A stretch of 64,000 nt of DNA from contig NZ_JBPAOH010000007.1 in assembly GCF_050875635.1 (NCBI RefSeq), positions 48,644-112,643 of the forward strand. Direction: 5' to 3'. The notes beneath the pieces were generated by a model, which was not told the DNA's origin, searched no databases, and saw only the letters and a program-made list of their open reading frames with translations. A program made the translations under genes and the position numbers. How positions within the stretch are numbered: the first letter of the stretch is position 1; each line of letters begins with the position of its first letter. The stretch comes from Hassallia sp050875635 (GTDB lineage: Bacteria; Cyanobacteriota; Cyanobacteriia; Cyanobacteriales; Nostocaceae). Of the stretch, positions 8,460 to 16,008 are shown piece after piece.

Positions 8460-9965
8460 TCACTTACTTTTTTTATCAGGATTAAGCGATCGCTCCCAGC
8501 GATTAAATGCTTGGGAAAAAAACAGCGTCATAAATAAATAAACCAACGCGACAGAGGCATAAATCTCAAACGAACGATAGTTTTCTGCTACAATCAGCTG
8601 CCCCTTGCGAAACAACTCTTCAAAGCCAATGACAGCAACTAAGCTAGTGTCTTTAAGCAGGCTAATGAACTGATTGCCAAGTGGTGGCAACATCCGTCGC
8701 AAAGCTTGAGGAAAGATTACATAGCGCATCGTTTGCACTGAACTCAAGCCTAGTGATTGGGAGGCTTCTGCTTGCCCCGGATCAATTGATTGGATACCTG
8801 CGCGGACAATTTCCGCAATGTAAGCAGCGCTATTGAGACTTAATGCAATCACCGCTGCTGCCAGACGATTTAAGTTCAAGGTGAAACCAAAATTTTGGCT
8901 AAAAGCAGGCAACCCAAAGTAAATCATAAAAATCTGCACTAGCAACGGTGTTCCCCGGAAGAAATCAACATATGCTGCGGCAGAAAAACGCAAAAGTGCA
9001 ATACGAGAAAGCCGAACAATCCCAACCAGTGAACCCCCGACTATTCCCAGCAATACTGAGAGTATTGTCAGTTCAAGAGTCACCAAAGCCCCATCTAGCA
9101 AGACGGGTAGTGACTTCAAGATAATGTTTAATGAGGTAAATAACTCAGATACGCCTTTTTTAGGAATCTGGTTTTCAATCGGCGATTTTTCTGGTAATTG
9201 TGGCGGTTGAGTACCAAACCACTTTTGGTAAATTTTAGCGTAAGTGCCATTTTTCAGCACCGTTGCCAGACCTTGATTAATTAGGTCTAGGTTAGGCGAT
9301 CCTTTAGGTGTGGGAATGCCATAAAATTCTTCTGTCAGCAGACTGCTGACTACTTTGAGTCGCTTGAGGTTGCCACTTTTTATGCCGTATAAGATAACAA
9401 CTTGATCGTTAAGAACGGCATCGACATTACCATTGATTAATGCTTGAAGGGTTAAGGGTGAATCATTAAAAGTGCGAATTTCCGCTTTAGGAATACTTTT
9501 AGCCTTGAGTGCGCCGGTCGTTCCAATTTGCACGCCAATAATCTTGTTTTTAAGACTGTCGAAATTGGTAATATTTTGATTGTCTGTGCGGGTGGCGATC
9601 GCTACTCCAGATTTGAAGTAAGGACGCGAGAAGGAAATTATCTTCACCCGTTCAGCAGTAATTGCCATAGCCGCAACTGCCGCGTCTACAGTTTGCGTCT
9701 GTAATGCGGGAATCATCCCAGCAAAAGGCATATTTTGATACTTAACTTTAAAGCCAGCAGATTGGGCGATCGCCTGAATCAAGTCAACGTCAAAGCCTTG
9801 CAACTCACCAGTTGCAGATTGAAGCTCGAAAGGGGGAAACGTTGGTTCTACTGCCACCGTAAGTGTTTTACCAGCAGTGGAACCGTTCGTGAAACTACAC
9901 GAGGTAAGCAGAAATAGACAGCTTAAGCCAAGAACTAGCCAACGGATAACAGTCAACCTTTGCAT
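8460..9965 (-). CDS. bgtB: amino-acid ABC transporter, substrate-binding/permease fusion (BgtB type)
   Basis: 501 aa. A lipoprotein signal peptide with lipobox LTSC (Cys23) is followed by a family-3 solute-binding domain (about 33-255; VAVEPTFPPFE, GFDVDLIQAIA) and a HisM/GlnP-type permease domain (about 285-495; SLNSAAYIAEIVRAGI and the EAA loop QSLGLSSVQTMRYVIFPQA). This fusion is known from cyanobacterial BgtB, which takes up glutamine and basic amino acids with the ATPase BgtA. No ATPase gene is adjacent, so it presumably shares one encoded elsewhere. The gene symbol rests on architecture. Confidence 0.9.
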   Translation of the reverse strand: MQRLTVIRWLVLGLSCLFLLTSCSFTNGSTAGKTLTVAVEPTFPPFELQSATGELQGFDVDLIQAIAQSAGFKVKYQNMPFAGMIPALQTQTVDAAVAAMAITAERVKIISFSRPYFKSGVAIATRTDNQNITNFDSLKNKIIGVQIGTTGALKAKSIPKAEIRTFNDSPLTLQALINGNVDAVLNDQVVILYGIKSGNLKRLKVVSSLLTEEFYGIPTPKGSPNLDLINQGLATVLKNGTYAKIYQKWFGTQPPQLPEKSPIENQIPKKGVSELFTSLNIILKSLPVLLDGALVTLELTILSVLLGIVGGSLVGIVRLSRIALLRFSAAAYVDFFRGTPLLVQIFMIYFGLPAFSQNFGFTLNLNRLAAAVIALSLNSAAYIAEIVRAGIQSIDPGQAEASQSLGLSSVQTMRYVIFPQALRRMLPPLGNQFISLLKDTSLVAVIGFEELFRKGQLIVAENYRSFEIYASVALVYLFMTLFFSQAFNRWERSLNPDKKSK

Positions 9966-10123
9966 ATTTTTTAGACTTTTCTCTCCGTCCCATTTAAAGG
10001 ATAATTGCTCATCCCTTCAGGTGATGAATTTCCAGAGATTAATTTGAATGCAAAAAACCTGGTTAAAGAAAGCGAATTTTTGACTAGTAGTGCGTCAAGG
10101 ACTAATTGACGGATAGATTTTAT

Positions 10124-10149
10124 GTAGAGACGGCGATTTATCGCGTCTG
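10124..10149. repeat. short palindromic repeat (GTAGAGACG...CGTCTG)
   Basis: Imperfect inverted repeat GTAGAGACGGCGATTTATCG plus CGTCTG in the gap between two minus-strand genes. The GTAGAGACG end also appears in the stronger palindrome at 37624-37652. It may be a dispersed repeat rather than a terminator. Confidence 0.5.
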
Positions 10150-10157
10150 TTTAACCG

Positions 10158-10892
10158 TCAAAATGAGGGAGAGGCAATAAATGTCCAACTTGCCCTATAT
10201 GTTCCAGGGAACTTACTTGAATAGTCAGTTGAGGCATCCTGAACAAACCACTCAGGAATCACTTTTTGCTGTCCAATTTTTTTTTCCAAGCCGATCTGTA
10301 GCGACATATTCTCGTAAACAATGTTTGCCTTCGCAGTTGACAGCATTTTTTCTACTGACTTTTGTAACCATTCCCCTCGAACAAACAGACTATGAGCTGG
10401 ATGCGTGCCATAACTAAATCCGACAATTATGACCAGATATCCTTTGTCGCTTATTATCTTGTCCAAACAAAATTGAATGATTTCCTGCTCATCCTTGTGT
10501 TCTTCGCTTTCCTTATCAACGGTATTATATATCATCCCCGATAGTACCACTGCATCAAACTTTTTATTTTCTGTAGCAAGTTTCTGCATAAATACCCATA
10601 AGTCTGAGCAGACAAAGGTTCTGTTGGGGTATTGCTTTAAACAGTATTCAATTGAATATTCACTATGATCTACCCCAACGTAGTCGCATTCAGAAGGTAG
10701 ATATTTGAGCAAAGCCCCATTCCCAGACCCCAGATCCAACAAAGAGAACGACCTTTTTTGAAAAGCATCCTCTAGAAAATGAACTGGTAGTGTATAACGT
10801 GTAGCATTTTCCGGCTGTTCCAAGTAGGAATAATAGTCTGATTGAAAACGTTCTTCTTCAGACACTTTGCGTTCCGGGTAATTATCTTTCAT
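10158..10892 (-). CDS. class I SAM-dependent methyltransferase
   Basis: 244 aa Rossmann-fold methyltransferase. Motif I is LLDLGSGNG (about residues 51-59), the acidic end of strand two is VGVDHS, and FDAVVLSGMIYNTV and GYLVIIVGFSYG look like the motif IV and post-motif strands. Nothing indicates the acceptor substrate. The N-terminus (MKDNYPERKVSEEERFQSDYYSYLEQPENATRY) is charged and has no signal peptide, so the enzyme is cytoplasmic. Its neighbours are unrelated. Confidence 0.82.
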   Translation of the reverse strand: MKDNYPERKVSEEERFQSDYYSYLEQPENATRYTLPVHFLEDAFQKRSFSLLDLGSGNGALLKYLPSECDYVGVDHSEYSIEYCLKQYPNRTFVCSDLWVFMQKLATENKKFDAVVLSGMIYNTVDKESEEHKDEQEIIQFCLDKIISDKGYLVIIVGFSYGTHPAHSLFVRGEWLQKSVEKMLSTAKANIVYENMSLQIGLEKKIGQQKVIPEWFVQDASTDYSSKFPGTYRASWTFIASPSF

Positions 10893-11128
10893 ATCGTCAG
10901 GATGTCAAATGAATGGTGTGAAGAGCAAAAACTTGTAAACTACCTTATCGGTAAAATTCTATTCGTGGGTAAAATTTTCGCCCAACCATAGGCGCATAGT
11001 CAAGGAAATTCTACCAAAATTGACCTTGCCTCACCCCATCAGGAGCCACTTGGCTACCTACTGTAGATTGATTGTACTTTAAGGTTGACGATTATAACAT
11101 TTACTTAGTAGAGCATTTCATTAAATTG

Positions 11129-11336
11129 CTTATGCATCCCGATGCAATGCTTATGCATCCCGATGCAATGCTTATGCATCCCGATGCAATGCTTATGCAT
11201 CCCGATGCAATGCTTATGCATCCCGATGCATTGTTAATGCATCCCGATGCATTGTTAATGCATCCCGATGCATTGCTTATGCATCCCGATGCAATGCTTA
11301 TGCATCCCGATGCATTGTTAATGCATCCCGATGCAT
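11129..11336. repeat. ten tandem 21-bp units, each with a 14-bp inverted repeat
   Basis: Ten head-to-tail copies of a 21-bp unit beginning CTTATGCATCCCGATGCAAT; variation is limited to CTT/TTA at the start and AAT/ATT near the end. Each unit contains TGCATC-CC-GATGCA, a perfect 6-bp inverted repeat. The length is a multiple of three, so a frame from a TTG at 11072 stays open (LMHPDAM repeats), but I see no ribosome-binding site and do not call it coding. There are no unique spacers, so it is not a CRISPR array. Confidence 0.95.
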
Positions 11337-11371
11337 TTCAAAACACGCTCGTTTTTAGTCAAAAGTGATTC

Positions 11372-11472
11372 TATAGCGGTTTCCATTCAGATGCGGTACA
11401 GGTTTGTGTTGCGAGGTGTAGGGGCACGGCAGTGCCGTGCCCCTACACTTCGCAAGGTCAGGAAACGCTATA
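11372..11472. mobile_element. MITE-like element, copy 1 (101 bp)
   Basis: The ends are inverted repeats (TATAGCGGTTTCC / GGAAACGCTATA). The centre is a near-perfect hairpin of GTAGGGGCACGGCA against TGCCGTGCCCCTAC. A second copy lies in the opposite orientation at 56683-56789, sharing the end block CATTCAGATGCGGTACA and the central hairpin. No coding capacity. The left end abuts the 21-bp array and the right end is 29 bp from the dioxygenase start. Confidence 0.75.
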
Positions 11473-11501
11473 TATAAACCAAAACAACATAAGGAGGATT
11501 T

Positions 11502-12218
11502 ATGGCTGATATCAAAATCGCTGATTTGCAATCAGTATCGGGAGCCAACAAATTATCTCATAGCCTCATCTATAATGTAGAAAAAATTAATTTTCTAAAT
11601 GTAGAGAATTTCGATAAATTCTTTAACAATCTTCCTGTCGATCCTTATTTAGATGGCAATTATCGCTTTAGAAGATTATCTCGTTTCCAAGTTCATGGTG
11701 ATTCGTTAATCAAGCTACCTCATAAATACTTCTTCCAAAGCCAAGAATACAACTCATTGCTAGGTGAGGTAAAAAGAGAATATGCAGAATTAGATGATGC
11801 AATTATAGAACTTGATGATTTTAGAAATCTTATCTTAACATTTGTTGAGAAAAGCAAACTTAATACTACTGAAGAAATTAAAATAAACGTTCATCAGTTT
11901 AGAATTATATGTGACTCATCCAAGTATGGAGAGCCAGCACCTGAAGGTATACATAGAGATGCCGTTGATATTGTGGGTATTTTTTCAGTAAAAAGAGAAA
12001 ATATCCAAGGTGGGGAAACACATCTATATAAATCAACAAAGGGAAATCCAGTTTTCTCGAAAATCCTGAATCCAGGTGAATTGTTAGTGTTCAACGACCA
12101 TAAATTTTTTCATTTTACTACTGCTATTAAACCAAGCTCAAAAGATGTAGGTATAAGAGACGTTTTTGTTCTGACTTTTCCAGCTTGGGAAAAAGTACCA
12201 TTTAAGCAGGTAGAATAA
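11502..12218 (+). CDS. 2OG-Fe(II) dioxygenase family protein
   Basis: 238 aa. It matches the 2OG-Fe dioxygenase group that includes free L-isoleucine/amino-acid hydroxylases. The iron facial triad is visible: His151-x-Asp153 (GIHRDAVD) and His204 (FFHFTTAI), with Arg219 (GIRDVFVLTF) as the likely 2-oxoglutarate anchor. IQGGETHLYK and NPGELLVFNDHKFFH are conserved in the group. A strong ribosome-binding site AAGGAGGA precedes the ATG. The substrate is unknown; a free amino acid is an inference from the family. It is followed about 100 bp later by the iron-chelate ABC permease, but a functional link is not shown. Confidence 0.82.
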   Translation: MADIKIADLQSVSGANKLSHSLIYNVEKINFLNVENFDKFFNNLPVDPYLDGNYRFRRLSRFQVHGDSLIKLPHKYFFQSQEYNSLLGEVKREYAELDDAIIELDDFRNLILTFVEKSKLNTTEEIKINVHQFRIICDSSKYGEPAPEGIHRDAVDIVGIFSVKRENIQGGETHLYKSTKGNPVFSKILNPGELLVFNDHKFFHFTTAIKPSSKDVGIRDVFVLTFPAWEKVPFKQVE

Positions 12219-12314
12219 GCTGTTTATTACTCGCGATCGCCCATTTTTTCTCAAGTGATAAAATTCTTAAATCAATGCGTAAGTCCTATAATGATTAGAG
12301 TAAATTATTCATAA

Positions 12315-13340
12315 ATGGGAGCATTTAAGTTGCGGCTTCCGGGACTAGGAAAAATAATTGAAAGCGATCGCCTAATCATAGCTACACTACTTCTAACTAT
12401 CGCTTTGATTATAATCGTCGGCATTTCCCTATCATTTGGAGCAGTATCAATGACGACTGTCCAAATATGGCAAGCACTGACGAAAACAGGCGATCCGCTA
12501 AATCAAACAATTATTTGGGACTTGCGTTTACCGCGTACTTTGGCAGCAGTTTTAGTGGGTGCAGCTTTAGGAATGTCTGGTTCACTACTGCAAGGAATGT
12601 TACGTAATGGACTAGCCGACCCCTTTTTACTCGGTATTTCTGCGGGTGCAGGTTTATTTGCTATAACTATGTTAAGCTTCGGAGTCTTTTTGAGTTGGAT
12701 TCCCTTAGCCGCTTGGGTAGGTGGCTTATTAACAACAATTATTGTTTATTTTTTAGCTCGCAGTCGTGAAGGTATATCAATTGAGCGGTTAATTTTGGGT
12801 GGAGTTGCCGTCAGTTCTCTATTTGGGGCGATTCAATCTGTATTATTATTGATGGCAGAAGATGGTAGAATACAAACTGCTTTAAGTTGGTTGATTGGCA
12901 GTTTGAATGGGCGGGGATGGAATGAAGTGACCGTGGCTGGAGCTTATATCAGCGTAGCCTTATTACTGGGATGCTTGCTAGCGCGTGCCGTCAACTTATT
13001 AAATTTGGGTGATGAATTAGCAGTCAGTTTAGGAGTAAACTTATTGCGCGATCGCATTTTAATCGGTGGTGTCGCTACCCTTCTAGCCGCCGGTGCAGTC
13101 AGCGTTGGTGGATTAATCGGTTTCGTCGGCTTAATTGTACCTCACGGTATTCGCCTTTTGGTAGGTACAGATTACCGCGCAGTTTTGCCATTAAGCGCAA
13201 TTGGGGGTGCTGTAGTTCTCACCACAGCCGATTTGCTTTCGCGCTTAGGTGCGGTAGAATTGCCCGTTGGTGCAGTTACTGCCTTACTAGGTTCACCTTT
13301 ATTTATTTGGTTGTTATACAATCGAAAATCTGGAATTTAA
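12315..13340 (+). CDS. FecCD-family ABC transporter permease (siderophore/heme/B12 type)
   Basis: 341 aa inner-membrane permease with about ten hydrophobic helices. Family hallmarks are WDLRLPRTLAAVLVGAALGMSGSLLQGMLRN, ADPFLLGISAGAGLF and GGLIGFVGLIVPHGIRLLVGTDYR. It forms the channel for an iron-siderophore, heme or cobalamin importer together with the ATPase at 13576 and the lipoprotein at 14661. The chelate cannot be decided from sequence. A GGTGGATAGT-type repeat island separates it from the ATPase gene. Confidence 0.92.
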   Translation: MGAFKLRLPGLGKIIESDRLIIATLLLTIALIIIVGISLSFGAVSMTTVQIWQALTKTGDPLNQTIIWDLRLPRTLAAVLVGAALGMSGSLLQGMLRNGLADPFLLGISAGAGLFAITMLSFGVFLSWIPLAAWVGGLLTTIIVYFLARSREGISIERLILGGVAVSSLFGAIQSVLLLMAEDGRIQTALSWLIGSLNGRGWNEVTVAGAYISVALLLGCLLARAVNLLNLGDELAVSLGVNLLRDRILIGGVATLLAAGAVSVGGLIGFVGLIVPHGIRLLVGTDYRAVLPLSAIGGAVVLTTADLLSRLGAVELPVGAVTALLGSPLFIWLLYNRKSGI

Positions 13341-13344
13341 AGAG

Positions 13345-13573
13345 TTGGTGGATGGTTGTTAGTGGTTGGTGGATAGTGGATGGTGGATAGTGGGAGCGTG
13401 GATGGTTGATAGTGGGAGCGTGGTTGGTGGATAGTGGATAGTGGAATTTGGATAGTGGGAGCGTGGTTAGTTGTTATGAGTACTTTTTTACAACCAACAA
13501 CTATCAACTAACAAATAACAACCAACAACCAACAACTATCAACTATCAAATAACAACCAACAACCAACAAATA
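13345..13573. repeat. low-complexity fold-back island (GGTGGATAGT / CAACTATCAA)
   Basis: The left part is tandem GTTGGTGGATAGTGG-like units with GGGAGCGTGG variants; a short core AGTACTTTTTTACAA follows; the right part is tandem AACTATCAACTAACAA units complementary to the left. It sits between two genes of one ABC transporter, so transcription must pass through it if they form an operon. Confidence 0.85.
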
Positions 13574-13575
13574 AG

Positions 13576-14352
13576 ATGCTTTTAGAAACACAAAATCTCA
13601 TCGGTGGTTACACTAAACCAATTATCCATGAAATCAGCCTAACAGTAAAAACAGGTGAATGGTTGAGTTTAGTTGGTGCAAATGGTTCGGGAAAATCGAC
13701 ACTATTAAAACTTATCAGTCGCTTACTGAAACCACAACAGGGAACTGTATTGTTAGATGGTAAAGCCATTCACAGTCAACCCGCGTCAATTGTGGCGCAA
13801 AAGTTAGCATTATTACCACAACAGCAAACAATTCCCAGTGGTTTAACGGTGCGGCAGTTGGTATCATTAGGACGTACACCGTATCAACCTTGGTGGCAAT
13901 ACTCACTTCAGCCAGAAGATAAAGCCAAAGTAGAAATGGCATTGCAGTTAACGCGGATGGATGAATATAGCGATCGCTTTGTCGAAGAATTATCAGGAGG
14001 AGAACGACAACGCGCATTTTTAGCACTTGCTTTAGCTCAAGATCCGCAAATTTTGCTTTTAGATGAACCCACAACTTATCTAGATATTCGCTATCAACTC
14101 GAATTACTCGAACTACTCAAACAACTAAATCAACAGCATTTAACCATCATTACAGTTTTGCACGATGTCAATTTAGCAGCAAGATACAGCACACGGCTTG
14201 CACTTTTATCTCAAGGAAGAATTTTTGCGATCGGAAAAGCCAAAGAAATATTAACACCCGCAAATTTAGCTGATGTTTTGGGAGTAGAAGTTGTAATTCT
14301 TGAAACACCAGTAGGTTTGCAGATTTGTCCTTTAGCAGCGATGATAGATTAG
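13576..14352 (+). CDS. FecE-family ABC transporter ATP-binding protein
   Basis: 258 aa. Walker A is GANGSGKSTLL (about residue 35), the Q-loop follows at LLPQQQTIP, the signature is ELSGGERQRA and Walker B is ILLLDEPTTYLDI, with the H-loop in TVLHDVNLAARY. The spacing matches FecE/BtuD/HmuV importers. It powers the permease encoded at 12315. No iron-regulator (Fur) site is recognisable by eye upstream. Confidence 0.93.
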   Translation: MLLETQNLIGGYTKPIIHEISLTVKTGEWLSLVGANGSGKSTLLKLISRLLKPQQGTVLLDGKAIHSQPASIVAQKLALLPQQQTIPSGLTVRQLVSLGRTPYQPWWQYSLQPEDKAKVEMALQLTRMDEYSDRFVEELSGGERQRAFLALALAQDPQILLLDEPTTYLDIRYQLELLELLKQLNQQHLTIITVLHDVNLAARYSTRLALLSQGRIFAIGKAKEILTPANLADVLGVEVVILETPVGLQICPLAAMID

Positions 14353-14486
14353 TTTAACTTATTACTACTGGGTAAATTTTGGGAAAAATATAAGTTTTAT
14401 ACATATGTAATTGAGAAGACAAGTGTTTTTTACAAAATAAAACTATTATGAGAGAAAGATTTTTCAATAAACCTTGTATAGAACCA

Positions 14487-14541
14487 GGCGAGTACCACAG
14501 TCAGATTTCCTAGGAAACATATGTTTACTCGCCCTTTTTTA
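14487..14541 (+). terminator. hairpin plus T-run between ATPase and binding-protein genes
   Basis: A perfect 8-bp stem (GGCGAGTA at 14487-14494, TACTCGCC at 14526-14533) closes a 31-nt loop that itself holds TTTCCTAGGAAA, and is followed by CTTTTTT. It looks like an intrinsic terminator or attenuator after the ATPase gene. The rest of the 308-bp gap shows no further feature I can support. Confidence 0.6.
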
Positions 14542-14660
14542 TATCCATCCATATACAATAAAACAGAAATCAGAATTATATAACAATCCTAAATAATTCC
14601 TGAGACTCTCTTTCTTTCTTTCCTTTGCGTCCTTTGCGTCTTCGCGGTTCGTTTAAAAAC

Positions 14661-15539
14661 ATGTATAATCGTTGCATCTCATCAATTCTCACAATATTAT
14701 TAAGCTTCCTCTTACTTGCTTGCAGCACAGCAACCACACAGCAACCACCAGCCACAAACATAAATCAAAACACATCAGCCAAAAAAGTAGTCGCTCTTAG
14801 CTCACTGTCAGCAGATATTATATCTCAACTCGACCAAACAAAACTTGTCGGCATTACAGGAAGCAAATTATTTAAAGATAATCCGCAATTCCAAAAACTT
14901 CCTCGTGTCAGTGAAGGACAAAATCCGCCTAATTTAGAAAAAATAGTCGCACTCAAACCAGATTTAGTAATTGGTGCAGAAGGATTTTCTAATCAAACAA
15001 CCGACAAACTCAAGCAACTGGGAATTCCAACATATCTCACCCAAGTAAAGACCTGGGAATCATTACAACAACTTACCAAAACACTTGCGAAATCAATTGA
15101 TGCCGATCCACAGCCATTATTAAATCGCTATAAAACCTTTTTACCATCAAAGCAAAATCCGACATTATCAACTTTAGTTTTAGTCAGTCGCCAACCGATT
15201 TTAACACCAAATAAAAACAGTTGGGCTGGCGATTTGCTAACGAAATTTCCGACAAAAAATTTGGCAGCCGAATTACAAGGTAACAGCCCAATTGGGGGAT
15301 ATGTAACGCTTTCGGCAGAGAAAGTTTTGCAAGCCAATCCAGATGTAATAATTGTTGTAAATCCTCCAGAACAAACTGATGCAGCGCTTTTAGATTCGTT
15401 TAAAAAAGAAGCTTTTTGGAAAGAACTAAAAGCGACGAAAAATAACCGCATTTACGTTTTTGATTATTACGGCTTAGTGAATCCAGGTAGTATAGATGCG
15501 ATTGAAAAAGCTTGTAAGCAACTGAAGCAGGTTTTATAA
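14661..15539 (+). CDS. periplasmic binding lipoprotein of FecCD-type ABC importer
   Basis: 292 aa from ATG 14661. The signal peptide ends in the lipobox LLAC (Cys21), so the protein is membrane-anchored in the periplasm. The body matches the BtuF/FhuD/FecB class-III fold: KVVALSSLSADIISQLD, KPDLVIGAEGFSNQTTDKLKQLGIPTYLT, the long linking helix (LLNRYKTFL) and NNRIYVFDYYGLVNPGSIDAI. It delivers the ligand to the permease/ATPase pair encoded upstream. An alternative start at 14625 would put 12 polar residues before the signal peptide and is less likely. Confidence 0.88.
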   Translation: MYNRCISSILTILLSFLLLACSTATTQQPPATNINQNTSAKKVVALSSLSADIISQLDQTKLVGITGSKLFKDNPQFQKLPRVSEGQNPPNLEKIVALKPDLVIGAEGFSNQTTDKLKQLGIPTYLTQVKTWESLQQLTKTLAKSIDADPQPLLNRYKTFLPSKQNPTLSTLVLVSRQPILTPNKNSWAGDLLTKFPTKNLAAELQGNSPIGGYVTLSAEKVLQANPDVIIVVNPPEQTDAALLDSFKKEAFWKELKATKNNRIYVFDYYGLVNPGSIDAIEKACKQLKQVL

Positions 15540-15542
15540 ATC

Positions 15543-15589
15543 GTAGTCAGCGATTCATCGCTTTTATAAGCACTCTTCGTGCTTACTAC
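15543..15589. repeat. 47-bp two-hairpin element, copy 1
   Basis: Outer arms GTAGT / ACTAC enclose two small hairpins: AGCGATTCATCGCT and AAGCACTCTTCGTGCTT. Compared with the copy at 48669, the stems carry paired changes that keep pairing (AGCGA..TCGCT versus AGCGC..GCGCT; AAGCAC..GTGCTT versus AAGGAC..GTCCTT). It lies just after the binding-protein stop. Confidence 0.75.
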
Positions 15590-16008
15590 GAGTTTAAATT
15601 TATATTAAGTTTTAACAGAAAATCGCAATTAATATTTACACAACGCTTAGTTCTGTAACAATTATTTGAAAATATCGTTTCCAATGGTATAAATTAGGAC
15701 TAAAATACTTGATGAATTGCTTGGCTTGGTATCGGTAAGCCTTGCACTTACTGTTGTTCAACCATATAGCAAACACAAAAGCGTTATTTTACATTTCTAA
15801 ATAATCAGGCATTATATAAAGTGCATAATTTGATGTGCTGATGCCTATTGAGAATGTATAAGCAAAGCTTTACTTTCCTAAACGCAAAAAGGTAGGTTAA
15901 AACTAAAGCGTAAGCAGAATACAGACAACTTTTAATACTTTTGCTACAAGAAAAATGCAACTGTAGTAAAACTACGATGTCAAAAAAGTTTCATTAAGTA
16001 GGGTAAAT
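15590..16008. other. 419-bp AT-rich gap before the caspase-lipase gene
   Basis: No frame, repeat or hairpin that I can support. It should carry the promoter of the 16009 gene. Confidence 0.4.

Noticed and set aside
11129..11336. CRISPR array
   Set aside because: Units are contiguous with no unique spacers and no cas gene nearby.
11072..11368. Open frame with LMHPDAM repeats
   Set aside because: It stays open because the 21-bp unit is a multiple of three. It starts at TTG without a ribosome-binding site.
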